From JAYZQT01 sp964412235 (GTDB lineage: Bacteria > Pseudomonadota > Alphaproteobacteria > MPNO01 > UBA830), in assembly GCA_964412235.1 (NCBI GenBank), contig CAYPNT010000084.1, positions 1 through 13,388 of the forward strand: a stretch of 13,388 nucleotides of DNA, given 5' to 3'. Each line of letters starts with the position of its first letter. Position 1 is the first letter of the stretch. The translations under genes were made by a program, and so were the position numbers. The notes under the pieces are model-generated. The model did no database searches and was not told the DNA's origin. It saw nothing but the letters and a program-made list of their open reading frames with translations. Below are positions 1-7,078 of the stretch, one piece after another.

Positions 1-644
1 TTCTCGGTGCCCGTAACAATAATTTTTCCAGCCCCCGCCTCACGCGCTGCTACAACGGAGAGGAGACCGCGCTGCCCCGGCCCTTCAATTACTATTGTGT
101 CACCAATTCCAGTCTCAGGTCGTTCTACGGCCCAGCGAACCGCATTCGACATCGGGTTAAAAAGGCTCATAACATCTGTAGAAACACCGTCTGGCGCCTT
201 ATGCAATGTTGCGCCGGGGTGCAGATACATATGTGTTGCATAGCCGCCCCACAAATGTGGCGGATTATTAAATCCCACGCGCAAGCCATAACCCATACCA
301 TTTTTGCACAGGACCGCTCGCCCAACTTGACACTGAAAGCACTGCCCGCACGGTATTGAAGCTTCTACCGTGACCCGATCGCCTTCCTTGACGTTCCACT
401 TCTTGGACGCCTCCAAGCCAACTTTATCAATCCAACCGAGTATTTCATGACCCGGGATCACCGGGCGAACAGCCCACGGCGTGTCATCCAAATGACCAAG
501 AAATTGCTCCCAATCCGTGCCGCATAGGCCCGCCGCTTCGACCCTGAGAATACCTTCATCAGGGCCAATTTCAGGAATGTCGACCTCCCTATAATCAAAA
601 GTTCGAGGGTCTGTAAGCACCGCGACTTTCGCCTGGTTTGGCAT
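1..644 (-). CDS. Zinc-dependent alcohol dehydrogenase, MDR family (3' part missing)
   Basis: This reading frame runs off the left edge of the window, leaving 214 residues of a protein that would normally be about 340-370. It is a zinc-containing medium-chain dehydrogenase that would oxidise or reduce an alcohol or aldehyde with NAD(P). Visible motifs are the catalytic-zinc cysteine in GLCGTD (C41), the GHE motif (H66, E67), the four-cysteine structural zinc set C99, C102, C105 and C113, and the start of the Rossmann fold with the glycine-rich EGPGQRG (about 187-193). The start is ATG at 642-644, with GGAGG on the minus strand 7 bases before it; another ATG at 646-648 is out of frame. The gene follows yedK on the same strand after a 95-base gap. 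The substrate cannot be told: threonine, sorbitol and other alcohol dehydrogenases share these motifs. Confidence 0.9.
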   Translation of the reverse strand, partial: MPNQAKVAVLTDPRTFDYREVDIPEIGPDEGILRVEAAGLCGTDWEQFLGHLDDTPWAVRPVIPGHEILGWIDKVGLEASKKWNVKEGDRVTVEASIPCGQCFQCQVGRAVLCKNGMGYGLRVGFNNPPHLWGGYATHMYLHPGATLHKAPDGVSTDVMSLFNPMSNAVRWAVERPETGIGDTIVIEGPGQRGLLSVVAAREAGAGKIIVTGTE

Positions 645-739
645 GCATAAACCTCCCTGTCGTTCACTCGCTTAATAGTGAGTTTGCCATTGCCGTTGTA
701 GCGACGCAAATTAACCTCCCGGTATTACTCAGGCATTTT

Positions 740-1420
740 TCAATCTGTGGCTTTCAGAGGCGCAACACATTCGGCGTCATTATTTTTCACGTTATTCACT
801 CGCGAGGAAACCCTATAGTAAATCATCTCCTCAGATGGATAGGGTTGCCCAAGAATACGAGTTTCTTTTGGCTCTCCGTTGAGCCACAAATCAAAGTTGG
901 ACGGTGCCACAATAACCGGCATACGATGATGAATCGGTGTCAGCTTTTGATTTGCCTGTGTCGTTAATATTGTATATGTCTCCAGCACTTCTTCAACGCC
1001 CCAGGTTCCGGCAGGTTTTTTCCAAGACTCCCACAAGCCCGCAAATGCGAATGCTTTACCCTCTTGGAGCCCTATTCGAAAGGCTTGTTTGACGCCGTGT
1101 TCCGACCGCCACTCGTAAAAACCGTCTGCTAGCACTAAACATCGCCGCGATCCATAAGCAGCCCGAAATGAGGGCTTGTCGGGCGCTGTTTCAAACCTTG
1201 CGTTGATGAGCTTTGAGGCAATGGTCTCGTCTTTTGCCCATGGAGGTATTAGCCCCCAGCGAAGCATACCCAACTCGGGTGCGCCTTCTTTAAACTTAAG
1301 CACAGGTGCGTTCTGAGTAGGCGCAACATTAAAAAGCGGCGGAGTATTCAGGACGGTCTTTACATTAGTGAGTTCCCGAATTTTAACAGGCGGAGTAGTA
1401 AGGGTGTATCTGCCACACAT
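740..1420 (-). CDS. yedK: SRAP-domain abasic-site processing protein (YedK/HMCES family)
   Basis: A full-length 226-residue SRAP protein. Members form a covalent thiazolidine link from the N-terminal cysteine to abasic sites in single-stranded DNA, protecting them during replication. The sequence begins MCGRYTL, so Cys2 becomes the reactive N-terminus once Met is removed. Other conserved parts are NVAPTQ (31-36), RWGLIPPWA (54-62), INARFET (N73, E77), the GFYEWR motif with E103, and the HHRMP motif (164-168) that carries the active-site histidine. Length matches E. coli YedK (about 220). The start is ATG at 1418-1420, fixed by the invariant MCGR. No Shine-Dalgarno sequence is seen; a TATAAT box lies only 6 bases upstream, which suggests a leaderless transcript. 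It diverges from the cysQ-like gene. Confidence 0.96.
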   Translation of the reverse strand: MCGRYTLTTPPVKIRELTNVKTVLNTPPLFNVAPTQNAPVLKFKEGAPELGMLRWGLIPPWAKDETIASKLINARFETAPDKPSFRAAYGSRRCLVLADGFYEWRSEHGVKQAFRIGLQEGKAFAFAGLWESWKKPAGTWGVEEVLETYTILTTQANQKLTPIHHRMPVIVAPSNFDLWLNGEPKETRILGQPYPSEEMIYYRVSSRVNNVKNNDAECVAPLKATD

Positions 1421-1426
1421 CGTTTA

Positions 1427-1432
1427 ATTATA
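1427..1432 (-). promoter_or_regulatory. Candidate -10 box for yedK, leaderless arrangement
   Basis: On the minus strand this reads TATAAT, followed by six bases and then the ATG of yedK. Normal spacing from a -10 box puts the transcription start on or next to the A of that ATG. No good -35 hexamer is found 16-18 bases upstream, and the inverted repeat at 1445-1468 covers that zone. Inferred from sequence only. Confidence 0.5.
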
Positions 1433-1444
1433 GCCCAAATTAGC

Positions 1445-1468
1445 ATTTACGACTTTATTCTCGTAAAT
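1445..1468. promoter_or_regulatory. Perfect 8+8 inverted repeat, candidate operator
   Basis: ATTTACGA (1445-1452) and TCGTAAAT (1461-1468) are exact reverse complements separated by 8 bases. The repeat lies in the 80-base divergent gap between yedK and the cysQ-like gene and covers where the -35 of yedK should be. A two-fold site of this size fits a dimeric regulator; it does not resemble the GTTC-N7-GTTC LexA box of alphaproteobacteria. No run of T follows, so it is not a terminator. Confidence 0.5.
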
Positions 1469-1500
1469 CCGAGCGTTAACTATAGGACAATATCATAAGA

Positions 1501-2295
1501 TTGGTTGATCCTTTGCCTTTTTCGAACACAGAACGTCAAGATTTAATGGAAGCTGTTACAGATATTGTTGACTGCGCCGCAGAGCTTATTCTCGACATTT
1601 ACAACACAGATTTTGAGGTTCGATACAAAGATGACGGGTCCCCCGTAACCGATGCAGACCAATTTGCGGAAGAATTGATTACCAAGGAATTAACGAAGCT
1701 CTTGCCGGGGATAAGCGTTATCGGCGAAGAGACCGTTGCGGAGACGAGAGACAGCCTAATCAACCAACACACCTTCTGGCTGGTAGACCCAATTGATGGA
1801 ACAAAAGAGTTTATAAAAAAGAATGGAGAATTTACGGTCAATGTCGCTCTTATCCAGGAGCAGTTGCCAATATTGGGAATCGTGGGCGCGCCTGCGTTGA
1901 ACTGTATGTATAGGGCGCACGGCGTGGCCACATCCCAGCGACGTGCGAATTCCAATACTTGGCAACGGATTTCTGCTGAAACAATTCCTCATGAAGGGTG
2001 CGTCGCTATATCCAGTCGATCACATGGCGATAAAACTAAACTACAAAATCTCCTCACGAACAACCAGATTCGGACTTATGAGGTTTTGGGAAGCTCACTC
2101 AAATTTTGTCGAGTGGCAGAAGGCGCCGCGCATATCTACCCGCGGTACGGCCCAACCAGAGAATGGGATACAGCGGCTGGGCATGCCATTCTCCTTGGTG
2201 CAGGGGGCGCCGTGTTCGTGGCTGAGGATAGAGAACTACAGTATGGCAAGACGGACTGGATCAACCCCGATTTTATTGCCCGTGCGCGAACATGA
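1501..2295 (+). CDS. cysQ: 3'(2'),5'-bisphosphate nucleotidase, CysQ-like inositol monophosphatase family
   Basis: A 264-residue Mg-dependent phosphatase of the inositol monophosphatase superfamily. CysQ removes the 3'-phosphate from PAP (and PAPS), by-products of sulfate assimilation and of some transfer reactions. Metal-binding motifs are complete: GEE (E76, E77), DPIDGT (96-101) and WDTAAGHAI (222-230, D223). The stretch GSSLKFCRVAEGAAHIYPR (197-215) is the CysQ-type version of the fold. The start is uncertain: TTG at 1501 has a weak AGGA 13 bases upstream, while ATG at 1546 would give a 249-residue protein whose N-terminus lines up better with E. coli CysQ but has no ribosome site. Its TGA overlaps the ATG of the next gene (ATGA), implying translational coupling. 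Another phosphatase of the same superfamily cannot be excluded. Confidence 0.9.
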   Translation: MVDPLPFSNTERQDLMEAVTDIVDCAAELILDIYNTDFEVRYKDDGSPVTDADQFAEELITKELTKLLPGISVIGEETVAETRDSLINQHTFWLVDPIDGTKEFIKKNGEFTVNVALIQEQLPILGIVGAPALNCMYRAHGVATSQRRANSNTWQRISAETIPHEGCVAISSRSHGDKTKLQNLLTNNQIRTYEVLGSSLKFCRVAEGAAHIYPRYGPTREWDTAAGHAILLGAGGAVFVAEDRELQYGKTDWINPDFIARART

Positions 2296-3245
2296 TACGT
2301 CCAGCTTGTAAAACTTCGATAATCCAAGCCGGCGAACAGTTGCGACAGGGAAAGTTAGTTACTTTCCCTACGGAAACGGTGTACGGACTCGGCGCGGACG
2401 CAACATCGGATAAAGCGGTTGCTCGTATATTTCAAGCCAAGGAACGCCCGTCATTCAATCCACTCATTATACACATTCCTGCCTTGCCTCTCGCTGAAGA
2501 AATTGTTGAATTTACAGAAACTGCCCGTCACTTAGCGGATGTTTTCTGGCCAGGACCATTAACACTAGTAATGAAGAGGAGCCCAAATTCAAGAATATCT
2601 CTTCTGGCCACCGCGGGTTTAGAAACCATAGCCATACGAATTCCCGCCCAAGCCACCGCACAAGCGATATTAATTAGCGCTGGAGTGCCAATAGCGGCGC
2701 CCAGCGCAAACCCGTCGGGAAAAATCAGCGCAACCCGCGCCGAACACGTATTAAATTCATTAGGTGATCACGCGGGGCTCATTATTGATGATGGTCCTTG
2801 TAAGGTAGGATTGGAATCTACAGTACTCGACTGCTCGGGCCCCACACCAAACATTCTTCGGGTAGGCGGAACAACGATAGAACAAATAGAAACAGCCATA
2901 GGCAGTGTTGCTATAAACACCCATTCAACTGACAAACCGAGCGCGCCTGGTATGCTGCGAAGCCACTACGCGCCGCGCGCAAAGCTACGATTAGACGTTT
3001 CTGACGTGGAAGATCATGAAAGTCTGCTTTCTTTTGGCCAGCACAAAATAAAAAACATAAGAAGGGAGCAAAATCTCAGTCCACGTGCTGACGTAGAGGA
3101 AGCCGCAGCCAATCTCTTTTCCATGATCCATATTTTAGACCAATTGAGCAATCATATCGCCGTGATGCCAATTCCAGATTTCGGGCTCGGTCGAGCAATA
3201 AATGACCGACTGCGCCGAGCAGCAGCACCAGATATAGCATCCTGA
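2292..3245 (+). CDS. sua5: L-threonylcarbamoyladenylate synthase, Sua5 type
   Basis: A 317-residue enzyme that makes threonylcarbamoyl-AMP from threonine, bicarbonate and ATP, the first step of the t6A modification at position 37 of ANN-decoding tRNAs. The YrdC domain (about 8-205) shows PTETVYGLG (26-34), the KERP basic motif (K50, R52), SAN (138-140) and STV (176-178). The linker SAPGMLRSHYAP (217-228) and the remaining 90 residues form the extra Sua5 domain, so this is the long form rather than the short TsaC. Residues 228-317 are shorter and less recognisable than the core. The start is ATG overlapping the cysQ stop by 4 bases. The gene is expected to be essential or nearly so; the bacterial TsaB, D and E partners are not in the window. 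Confidence 0.95.
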   Translation: MIRPACKTSIIQAGEQLRQGKLVTFPTETVYGLGADATSDKAVARIFQAKERPSFNPLIIHIPALPLAEEIVEFTETARHLADVFWPGPLTLVMKRSPNSRISLLATAGLETIAIRIPAQATAQAILISAGVPIAAPSANPSGKISATRAEHVLNSLGDHAGLIIDDGPCKVGLESTVLDCSGPTPNILRVGGTTIEQIETAIGSVAINTHSTDKPSAPGMLRSHYAPRAKLRLDVSDVEDHESLLSFGQHKIKNIRREQNLSPRADVEEAAANLFSMIHILDQLSNHIAVMPIPDFGLGRAINDRLRRAAAPDIAS

Positions 3246-3261
3246 CCCCGTTGCCCAAATG

Positions 3262-3296
3262 CCCAACATGTTTTAAGCCTTTGGCTAAACGTTGGG
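3262..3296. repeat. Stem-loop between sua5 and the flavoenzyme gene
   Basis: CCCAAC (3262-3267) pairs with GTTGGG (3291-3296), GTTT (3270-3273) with AAAC (3287-3290), and AGCC (3276-3279) with GGCT (3283-3286) around a 3-base loop; two dinucleotide bulges lie on the left arm. That gives 14 pairs in 35 bases. There is no T run behind it, and it ends 9 bases before the next ATG, in the place of a ribosome site. It could be a processing or attenuation hairpin, or an imperfect terminator. Confidence 0.55.
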
Positions 3297-3305
3297 TGTC
3301 GTGTA

Positions 3306-4742
3306 ATGAGCAACGAAAATTCAATCGAAGTAAAAAAGAATGTCTTGGATGGTATACAAAATGTTGTAGGCGACGCAGGTATCATAGCGGACGAAACAGA
3401 TAAAGCGCCCTACTTATCCGATGAACGTGGATACTATACGGGGAAAACGCCGCTGATCGTGCGGCCCGCAAACACCCAAGAGGTAGCAAAAGTGATAACA
3501 ATTTGCCACAAAACCGGAACACCGGTTGTTCCTCAAGGGGGTAATACGGGCCTGTGCGGTGGAGCTACCCCGCACGAACACGGCGGCGAAATACTGATGT
3601 CCCTGACGCGCATGAACACGGTCCGAGAAGTCGACGCAATGAACTACACAATAACGGTGGAAGCGGGAGTAATTCTTGCCGATGTTCAAGCAGCCGCGGA
3701 CACAGCCAACCGTTACTTCCCCCTAAGCCTCGGTGGCGAAGGGACTGCACGAATTGGGGGTAATTTATCTACAAATGCCGGGGGCACAGGGGTACTGCGT
3801 TACGGCCCGGCGCGCGACCTTTGTTTGGGGCTCGAAGCAGTCCTACCGGATGGAAAGATTTGGAATGGCCTGACCGGACTCCGGAAAGACAACACGGGAT
3901 ATGATCTTAAACAATTGTTTATAGGTGCCGAAGGAACACTCGGCGTTATTACCGCAGCGTGCCTAAAACTTTTTCCCAAACCGGTTGATTTGCAAACGGC
4001 TTTTGTCGCTGTCAACAATCAACACGCTGCTGTGGAGTTACTTGCGAACGCGAGACAAATGACCGACGACGCTGTCGTAACTTTCGAATACATAACGCGG
4101 GAAGCCATTGAATTTGCGCTAAAGCATATCGATGGGACCCGAGACCCATTACCGACCCGACACGACCACTACATTCTAATCGAGCTTGCCGCTGGTGAAG
4201 CCACCTCAACAAACTTGAGAAATATGTTGGAAACCGTATTAGAGAACGGCGCCGAAAACGGCATGGTAATTGACGCTGTCATGGCAGAAAGCATGCAACA
4301 CGCAAAAGACTTCTGGAAGATCCGCGAAACCATACCCGAAGCACAAAAACACGAAGGTGCAAGTTCCAAGCACGATATTTCTGTTCCAGTCTCCAGCGTG
4401 GCCGATTTCTTGGAAGACGCTTTAGAGGAGCTGGAAATATTGGTTCCCGGCATTAGACCATGTGCTTTTGGCCATGTGGGAGATGGAAATATCCACTTCA
4501 ACTTAAGTCGACCCGTAGATATGTCGGACGAGGAATTTTGGACACTTGAACCAACAATTCATAACGCAGTGTATCAACGCGTGATTAGGATGGGAGGCTC
4601 AATCAGTGCAGAACATGGTATCGGCCGCCTCCGCCGGGACGACCTTGCAAAATATAAAAACCCCGTAGCACTGGATGTCATGCGAACTATTAAAGCTGCT
4701 CTTGATCCCAAGGGCATTATGAACCCAGGTAAAGTACTGTAG
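3306..4742 (+). CDS. FAD-binding oxidoreductase, D-2-hydroxyglutarate/D-2-hydroxyacid dehydrogenase-like
   Basis: A 478-residue flavoenzyme of the VAO/PCMH family that would oxidise a D-2-hydroxyacid to the 2-oxoacid. The FAD-binding PCMH domain spans about 47-226, with PQGGNTGLCGG (76-86), the glycine-rich GGNLSTNAGGTG (151-162) and FIGAEGTLGVIT (205-216). The C-terminal FAD-linked oxidase domain carries the metal set known from D-2-hydroxyglutarate dehydrogenases: H390 and H397 in GHVGDGNIH, and E436 in SAEHGIG. It ends with LDPKGIMNPGKVL, typical of the family. Length fits D2HGDH and GlcD-like enzymes. The ATG has no clear Shine-Dalgarno sequence and follows a strong stem-loop. The acyl-CoA dehydrogenase begins 10 bases downstream, so the two are probably co-transcribed. 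Family members reduce ETF or cytochromes. Glycolate or D-lactate dehydrogenase activity is the main alternative. Confidence 0.9.
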   Translation: MSNENSIEVKKNVLDGIQNVVGDAGIIADETDKAPYLSDERGYYTGKTPLIVRPANTQEVAKVITICHKTGTPVVPQGGNTGLCGGATPHEHGGEILMSLTRMNTVREVDAMNYTITVEAGVILADVQAAADTANRYFPLSLGGEGTARIGGNLSTNAGGTGVLRYGPARDLCLGLEAVLPDGKIWNGLTGLRKDNTGYDLKQLFIGAEGTLGVITAACLKLFPKPVDLQTAFVAVNNQHAAVELLANARQMTDDAVVTFEYITREAIEFALKHIDGTRDPLPTRHDHYILIELAAGEATSTNLRNMLETVLENGAENGMVIDAVMAESMQHAKDFWKIRETIPEAQKHEGASSKHDISVPVSSVADFLEDALEELEILVPGIRPCAFGHVGDGNIHFNLSRPVDMSDEEFWTLEPTIHNAVYQRVIRMGGSISAEHGIGRLRRDDLAKYKNPVALDVMRTIKAALDPKGIMNPGKVL

Positions 4743-4752
4743 GAGTAGATTT

Positions 4753-6510
4753 ATGTCTGAATTCAGCGCCCCACTGCGAGACATGCAATTTGTCATAGAG
4801 GAGCTCATTGGGCTGGACGAGATAAATACTTTACCAGGGTTCGAAGATGCAACACCCGATGTGGTTAGTGCCATTCTTGAGGAGGCGGGAAAACTTGGGA
4901 GTGAGGTTTTAGCGCCTATAAACAAGACGGGAGACACAGAAGGTTCCCGACTAGAGAATGGTGTTGTAATCACTCCGACTGGCTTTCAGGAAGCATACAG
5001 GGCATATGTTGATGGCGGTTGGAATGCATTACAGATTGACCGCGAGATTGGCGGTCAGGGTTTACCGCAACTAGTGGCAACGCCTGTGTTTGAAATGTGG
5101 GATTCCGCGAACCTTGCGTTCATGCTTTGCCCTGTTCTCACAATTGCCGCCGTGGAATGCTTGGAGCAATTTGGCACAAAACAACAGAAAAAGATGTGGC
5201 TCCCAAACCTCGTTACCGGAGAATGGACGGCAACAATGGTCTTGACGGAACCACACGCAGGATCTGATGTAGGGGCATTGCGGACGCGCGCCGAGCAAAA
5301 GGGAGACCATTACCGCCTATCCGGTCAGAAAATATTTACAACCTGGGGCGAACATGACTTGACAGACAACATTGTTCATATGGTCCTCGCGCGAACACCG
5401 GACGCTCCTCCGGGAACAAGGGGCATTTCCCTGTTTATTGTACCCAAATACCTAGTCAATGACGACGGTACCTTAGGCCAAAGGAATGACCTGCGAGCGG
5501 TGTCTTTAGAACAAAAACTGGGAATTCATGGAAGCCCCACATGCGTTATGCAGTTTGGAGAAAATGATGGGGCGATTGGATACCTTGTAGGTGAAGAATG
5601 CCGTGGTATGGAATACATGTTTGCAATGATGAACAGCGCAAGACTCGCAGTGGGACGCGAAGGTGTGGGCGTGGGTGAACGGGCCTATCAGCAGGCGACC
5701 AGTTATGCGCGAGAGCGCGTTCAGGGTCGTGATGCAGCTGATCCCGCCGCTGGCGATGTAGCCATTATCCGGCACCCGGATGTGCGGCGTAATTTGATGA
5801 CAATGCGGGCGCTGACCGAAGCGACACGAGCGCTCTGTTGTTATGTAGCAGCCAAGCAAGACATTAGCCGAAAACACCCGGACGCCGAAATTAGAAATGA
5901 CGCTATATCTCGCGTAGACCTTTTAGTACCGGTGGTAAAAGCATGGGCTACAGATAGTGGGGTAAACGTCGCGTCGATCGGTGTTCAAATACATGGAGGA
6001 GCGGGGTTTATTGAAGAAACGGGAGCAGCGCAACACTATCGTGATGCCCGTATAACCCCGATATACGAAGGTACTAACGGTATACAGGCACTGGATTTAG
6101 TAGGCAGAAAAATCCTCCGGGACGGTGGCGGTGAACTCAAAAGGTTTTTAGACGAAGTTAGTAGCAGTAGAATTATCGACCCCGTGATAGCAAACGAAAT
6201 GTCCAGATGTCTTGACGCCGTCACCGAAGCGGTAAATTGGATGCTTACTTACAATGGAGACGACCCTCGGGCAGTGATTTCGGGTGCAACCCCTTTTCTT
6301 AATGCGCTAGGTATCTTGACGGGGGGCTGGCTAATGGCTTTGGCTGCCAACATTGCTGCGGCGCAGGAAAACTCCGAGCAATTTTATAAAATCAAGCTAA
6401 CCACTGCTCGGTTCTACGCCCGCCACATACTTCCACAAGCAACCGCGAGCGCCGCTTCTGCCATGGCTGGTGCGGACGAGATAATGGGTTTGACGGCAGA
6501 CGCATTTTAA
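4753..6510 (+). CDS. Large acyl-CoA dehydrogenase (DmdC/AcdA-type, about 585 residues)
   Basis: A 585-residue FAD acyl-CoA dehydrogenase of the long DmdC-like subfamily, which includes 3-methylthiopropionyl-CoA dehydrogenase and fatty acyl-CoA dehydrogenases. The N-terminus (SAPLRDMQFVIEEL) is typical of this subfamily. The central domain shows TEPHAGSDVGALRT (165-178), and the catalytic base is E439 in PIYEGTNGIQALDLVGRK (436-453). The C-terminal extension beyond about residue 465 distinguishes it from the usual 380-residue enzymes. The start ATG has AGGAG at 4741-4745, overlapping the stop of the preceding gene, with 7 bases of spacing. It would introduce a double bond into an acyl-CoA and pass electrons to ETF. 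The substrate is open: DmdC-type enzymes are common in bacteria that do not use DMSP, and no dmdA, dmdB or dmdD neighbour is seen next to it. Confidence 0.93.
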   Translation: MSEFSAPLRDMQFVIEELIGLDEINTLPGFEDATPDVVSAILEEAGKLGSEVLAPINKTGDTEGSRLENGVVITPTGFQEAYRAYVDGGWNALQIDREIGGQGLPQLVATPVFEMWDSANLAFMLCPVLTIAAVECLEQFGTKQQKKMWLPNLVTGEWTATMVLTEPHAGSDVGALRTRAEQKGDHYRLSGQKIFTTWGEHDLTDNIVHMVLARTPDAPPGTRGISLFIVPKYLVNDDGTLGQRNDLRAVSLEQKLGIHGSPTCVMQFGENDGAIGYLVGEECRGMEYMFAMMNSARLAVGREGVGVGERAYQQATSYARERVQGRDAADPAAGDVAIIRHPDVRRNLMTMRALTEATRALCCYVAAKQDISRKHPDAEIRNDAISRVDLLVPVVKAWATDSGVNVASIGVQIHGGAGFIEETGAAQHYRDARITPIYEGTNGIQALDLVGRKILRDGGGELKRFLDEVSSSRIIDPVIANEMSRCLDAVTEAVNWMLTYNGDDPRAVISGATPFLNALGILTGGWLMALAANIAAAQENSEQFYKIKLTTARFYARHILPQATASAASAMAGADEIMGLTADAF

Positions 6511-6537
6511 TCTGTCAGGCTCTTGCTAATTATCCCC

Positions 6538-6562
6538 AAAAACGCGATAAGGCGGCGTTTTT
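6538..6562 (+). terminator. Candidate rho-independent terminator after the acyl-CoA dehydrogenase gene
   Basis: AAAAACGC (6538-6545) and GCGTTTTT (6555-6562) are perfect reverse complements around a 9-base loop, giving an 8-pair stem whose 3' arm ends in five T. It begins 27 bases after the stop of the preceding gene, the expected place. The GC part of the stem is short, so termination may be partial, and it also lies in the leader region of speD. Confidence 0.55.
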
Positions 6563-6585
6563 AGTGTTAAGGCGATACCCCCCAA

Positions 6586-6590
6586 AGAGG
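6586..6590 (+). promoter_or_regulatory. Ribosome binding site of speD that supports its long N-terminus
   Basis: AGAGG lies 8 bases before the ATG at 6599. It is the only good site upstream of the conserved domain, so the roughly 45-residue N-terminal extension of SpeD is likely translated. Confidence 0.6.
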
Positions 6591-6598
6591 TCTAATTT

Positions 6599-7078
6599 AT
6601 GGATGAAACCACTTTCTCCTGCGATCCGGAATCACTCGAGGATGACACTAACTCCTCACGCTCCAAATTTGACTACGCCGCGATAACAAAGGACCGTGAT
6701 AGGGAACAAAATGACTACCTCATCCGTAAAGATGGCAAAATATACGCAGGCGCCCATCTACTGGTCGATTTCTGGGGTGGCAAAAAAATCAATGACCCCG
6801 AGGAAATGACTGCGGTTCTCAAAGACGCGGCGAGGGAGGCAAACGCAACCGTTCTTCATATTCACCTTCACGAATTTGGTGGTGGCGGTATATCTGGTGT
6901 GGCGGTTCTGGCGGAGAGCCACATAAGTATCCACACATGGCCGGAACTCGACTACGCCGCTTTTGACGTTTTCATGTGCGGTAATTGTCATCCGGAAAAG
7001 GCCGTGGCGGTGTTAAAACAAAAATTAAAACCGTCTCGGTTTTCCGTTAACGAGCAAAAGAGAGGTGTAGTCGGTTGA
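6599..7078 (+). CDS. speD: S-adenosylmethionine decarboxylase proenzyme, short prokaryotic class (1B)
   Basis: This 159-residue pyruvoyl enzyme decarboxylates S-adenosylmethionine to provide aminopropyl groups for spermidine. The proenzyme cuts itself between E106 and S107 in AESHISIHTWPE; S107 becomes the pyruvoyl group. H112 (in SIHTWPE) and C127 (in FMCGN) match the processing histidine and proton-donor cysteine of the Thermotoga-type enzyme. The core begins at GAHLLVDFWGG (51-61). Compared with usual class 1B proteins (about 120-140 residues) there is an extra N-terminal segment of about 45 residues, rich in Asp, Glu and Ser, with no recognised domain. The ATG has AGAGG 8 bases upstream. 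The stop overlaps the TTG start of speE by 4 bases (TTGA), so the pair is translationally coupled. The candidate terminator at 6538-6562 separates it from the flavoenzyme genes. Confidence 0.95.
   Translation: MDETTFSCDPESLEDDTNSSRSKFDYAAITKDRDREQNDYLIRKDGKIYAGAHLLVDFWGGKKINDPEEMTAVLKDAAREANATVLHIHLHEFGGGGISGVAVLAESHISIHTWPELDYAAFDVFMCGNCHPEKAVAVLKQKLKPSRFSVNEQKRGVVG
7061..7065 (+). promoter_or_regulatory. Ribosome binding site deciding the TTG start of speE
   Basis: AGAGG inside the end of speD lies 9 bases before TTG at 7075. The next in-frame ATG would remove 37 conserved residues, so TTG is the start. Confidence 0.6.

Noticed and set aside
458..709. Minus-strand frame with a TTG start and a strong GGGAGG 5-6 bases before it, just upstream of and overlapping the alcohol dehydrogenase.
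   Set aside because: After about 20 residues it reads the dehydrogenase in the wrong frame and has no recognisable domain. The dehydrogenase has its own GGAGG and ATG. The two similar GGGAGGTT stretches are notable but probably chance.
4753..6510. Acyl-CoA dehydrogenase as a 3-sulfinopropionyl-CoA desulfinase, completing a mercaptopropionate pathway with the dioxygenase and ligase.
   Set aside because: The protein is of the long DmdC type and keeps the catalytic Glu (E439) in YEGTNGIQ, whereas the known desulfinase is a shorter protein without that base. It is also separated from the dioxygenase operon by speD-speE and lies on the other strand.
6511..6598. A SAM riboswitch or polyamine-related leader RNA before speD.
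   Set aside because: Only 88 bases are available and the one clear fold is the terminator-like hairpin. I could not match any known SAM-riboswitch core. Two TAAGGCG copies 20 bases apart were seen but look incidental.
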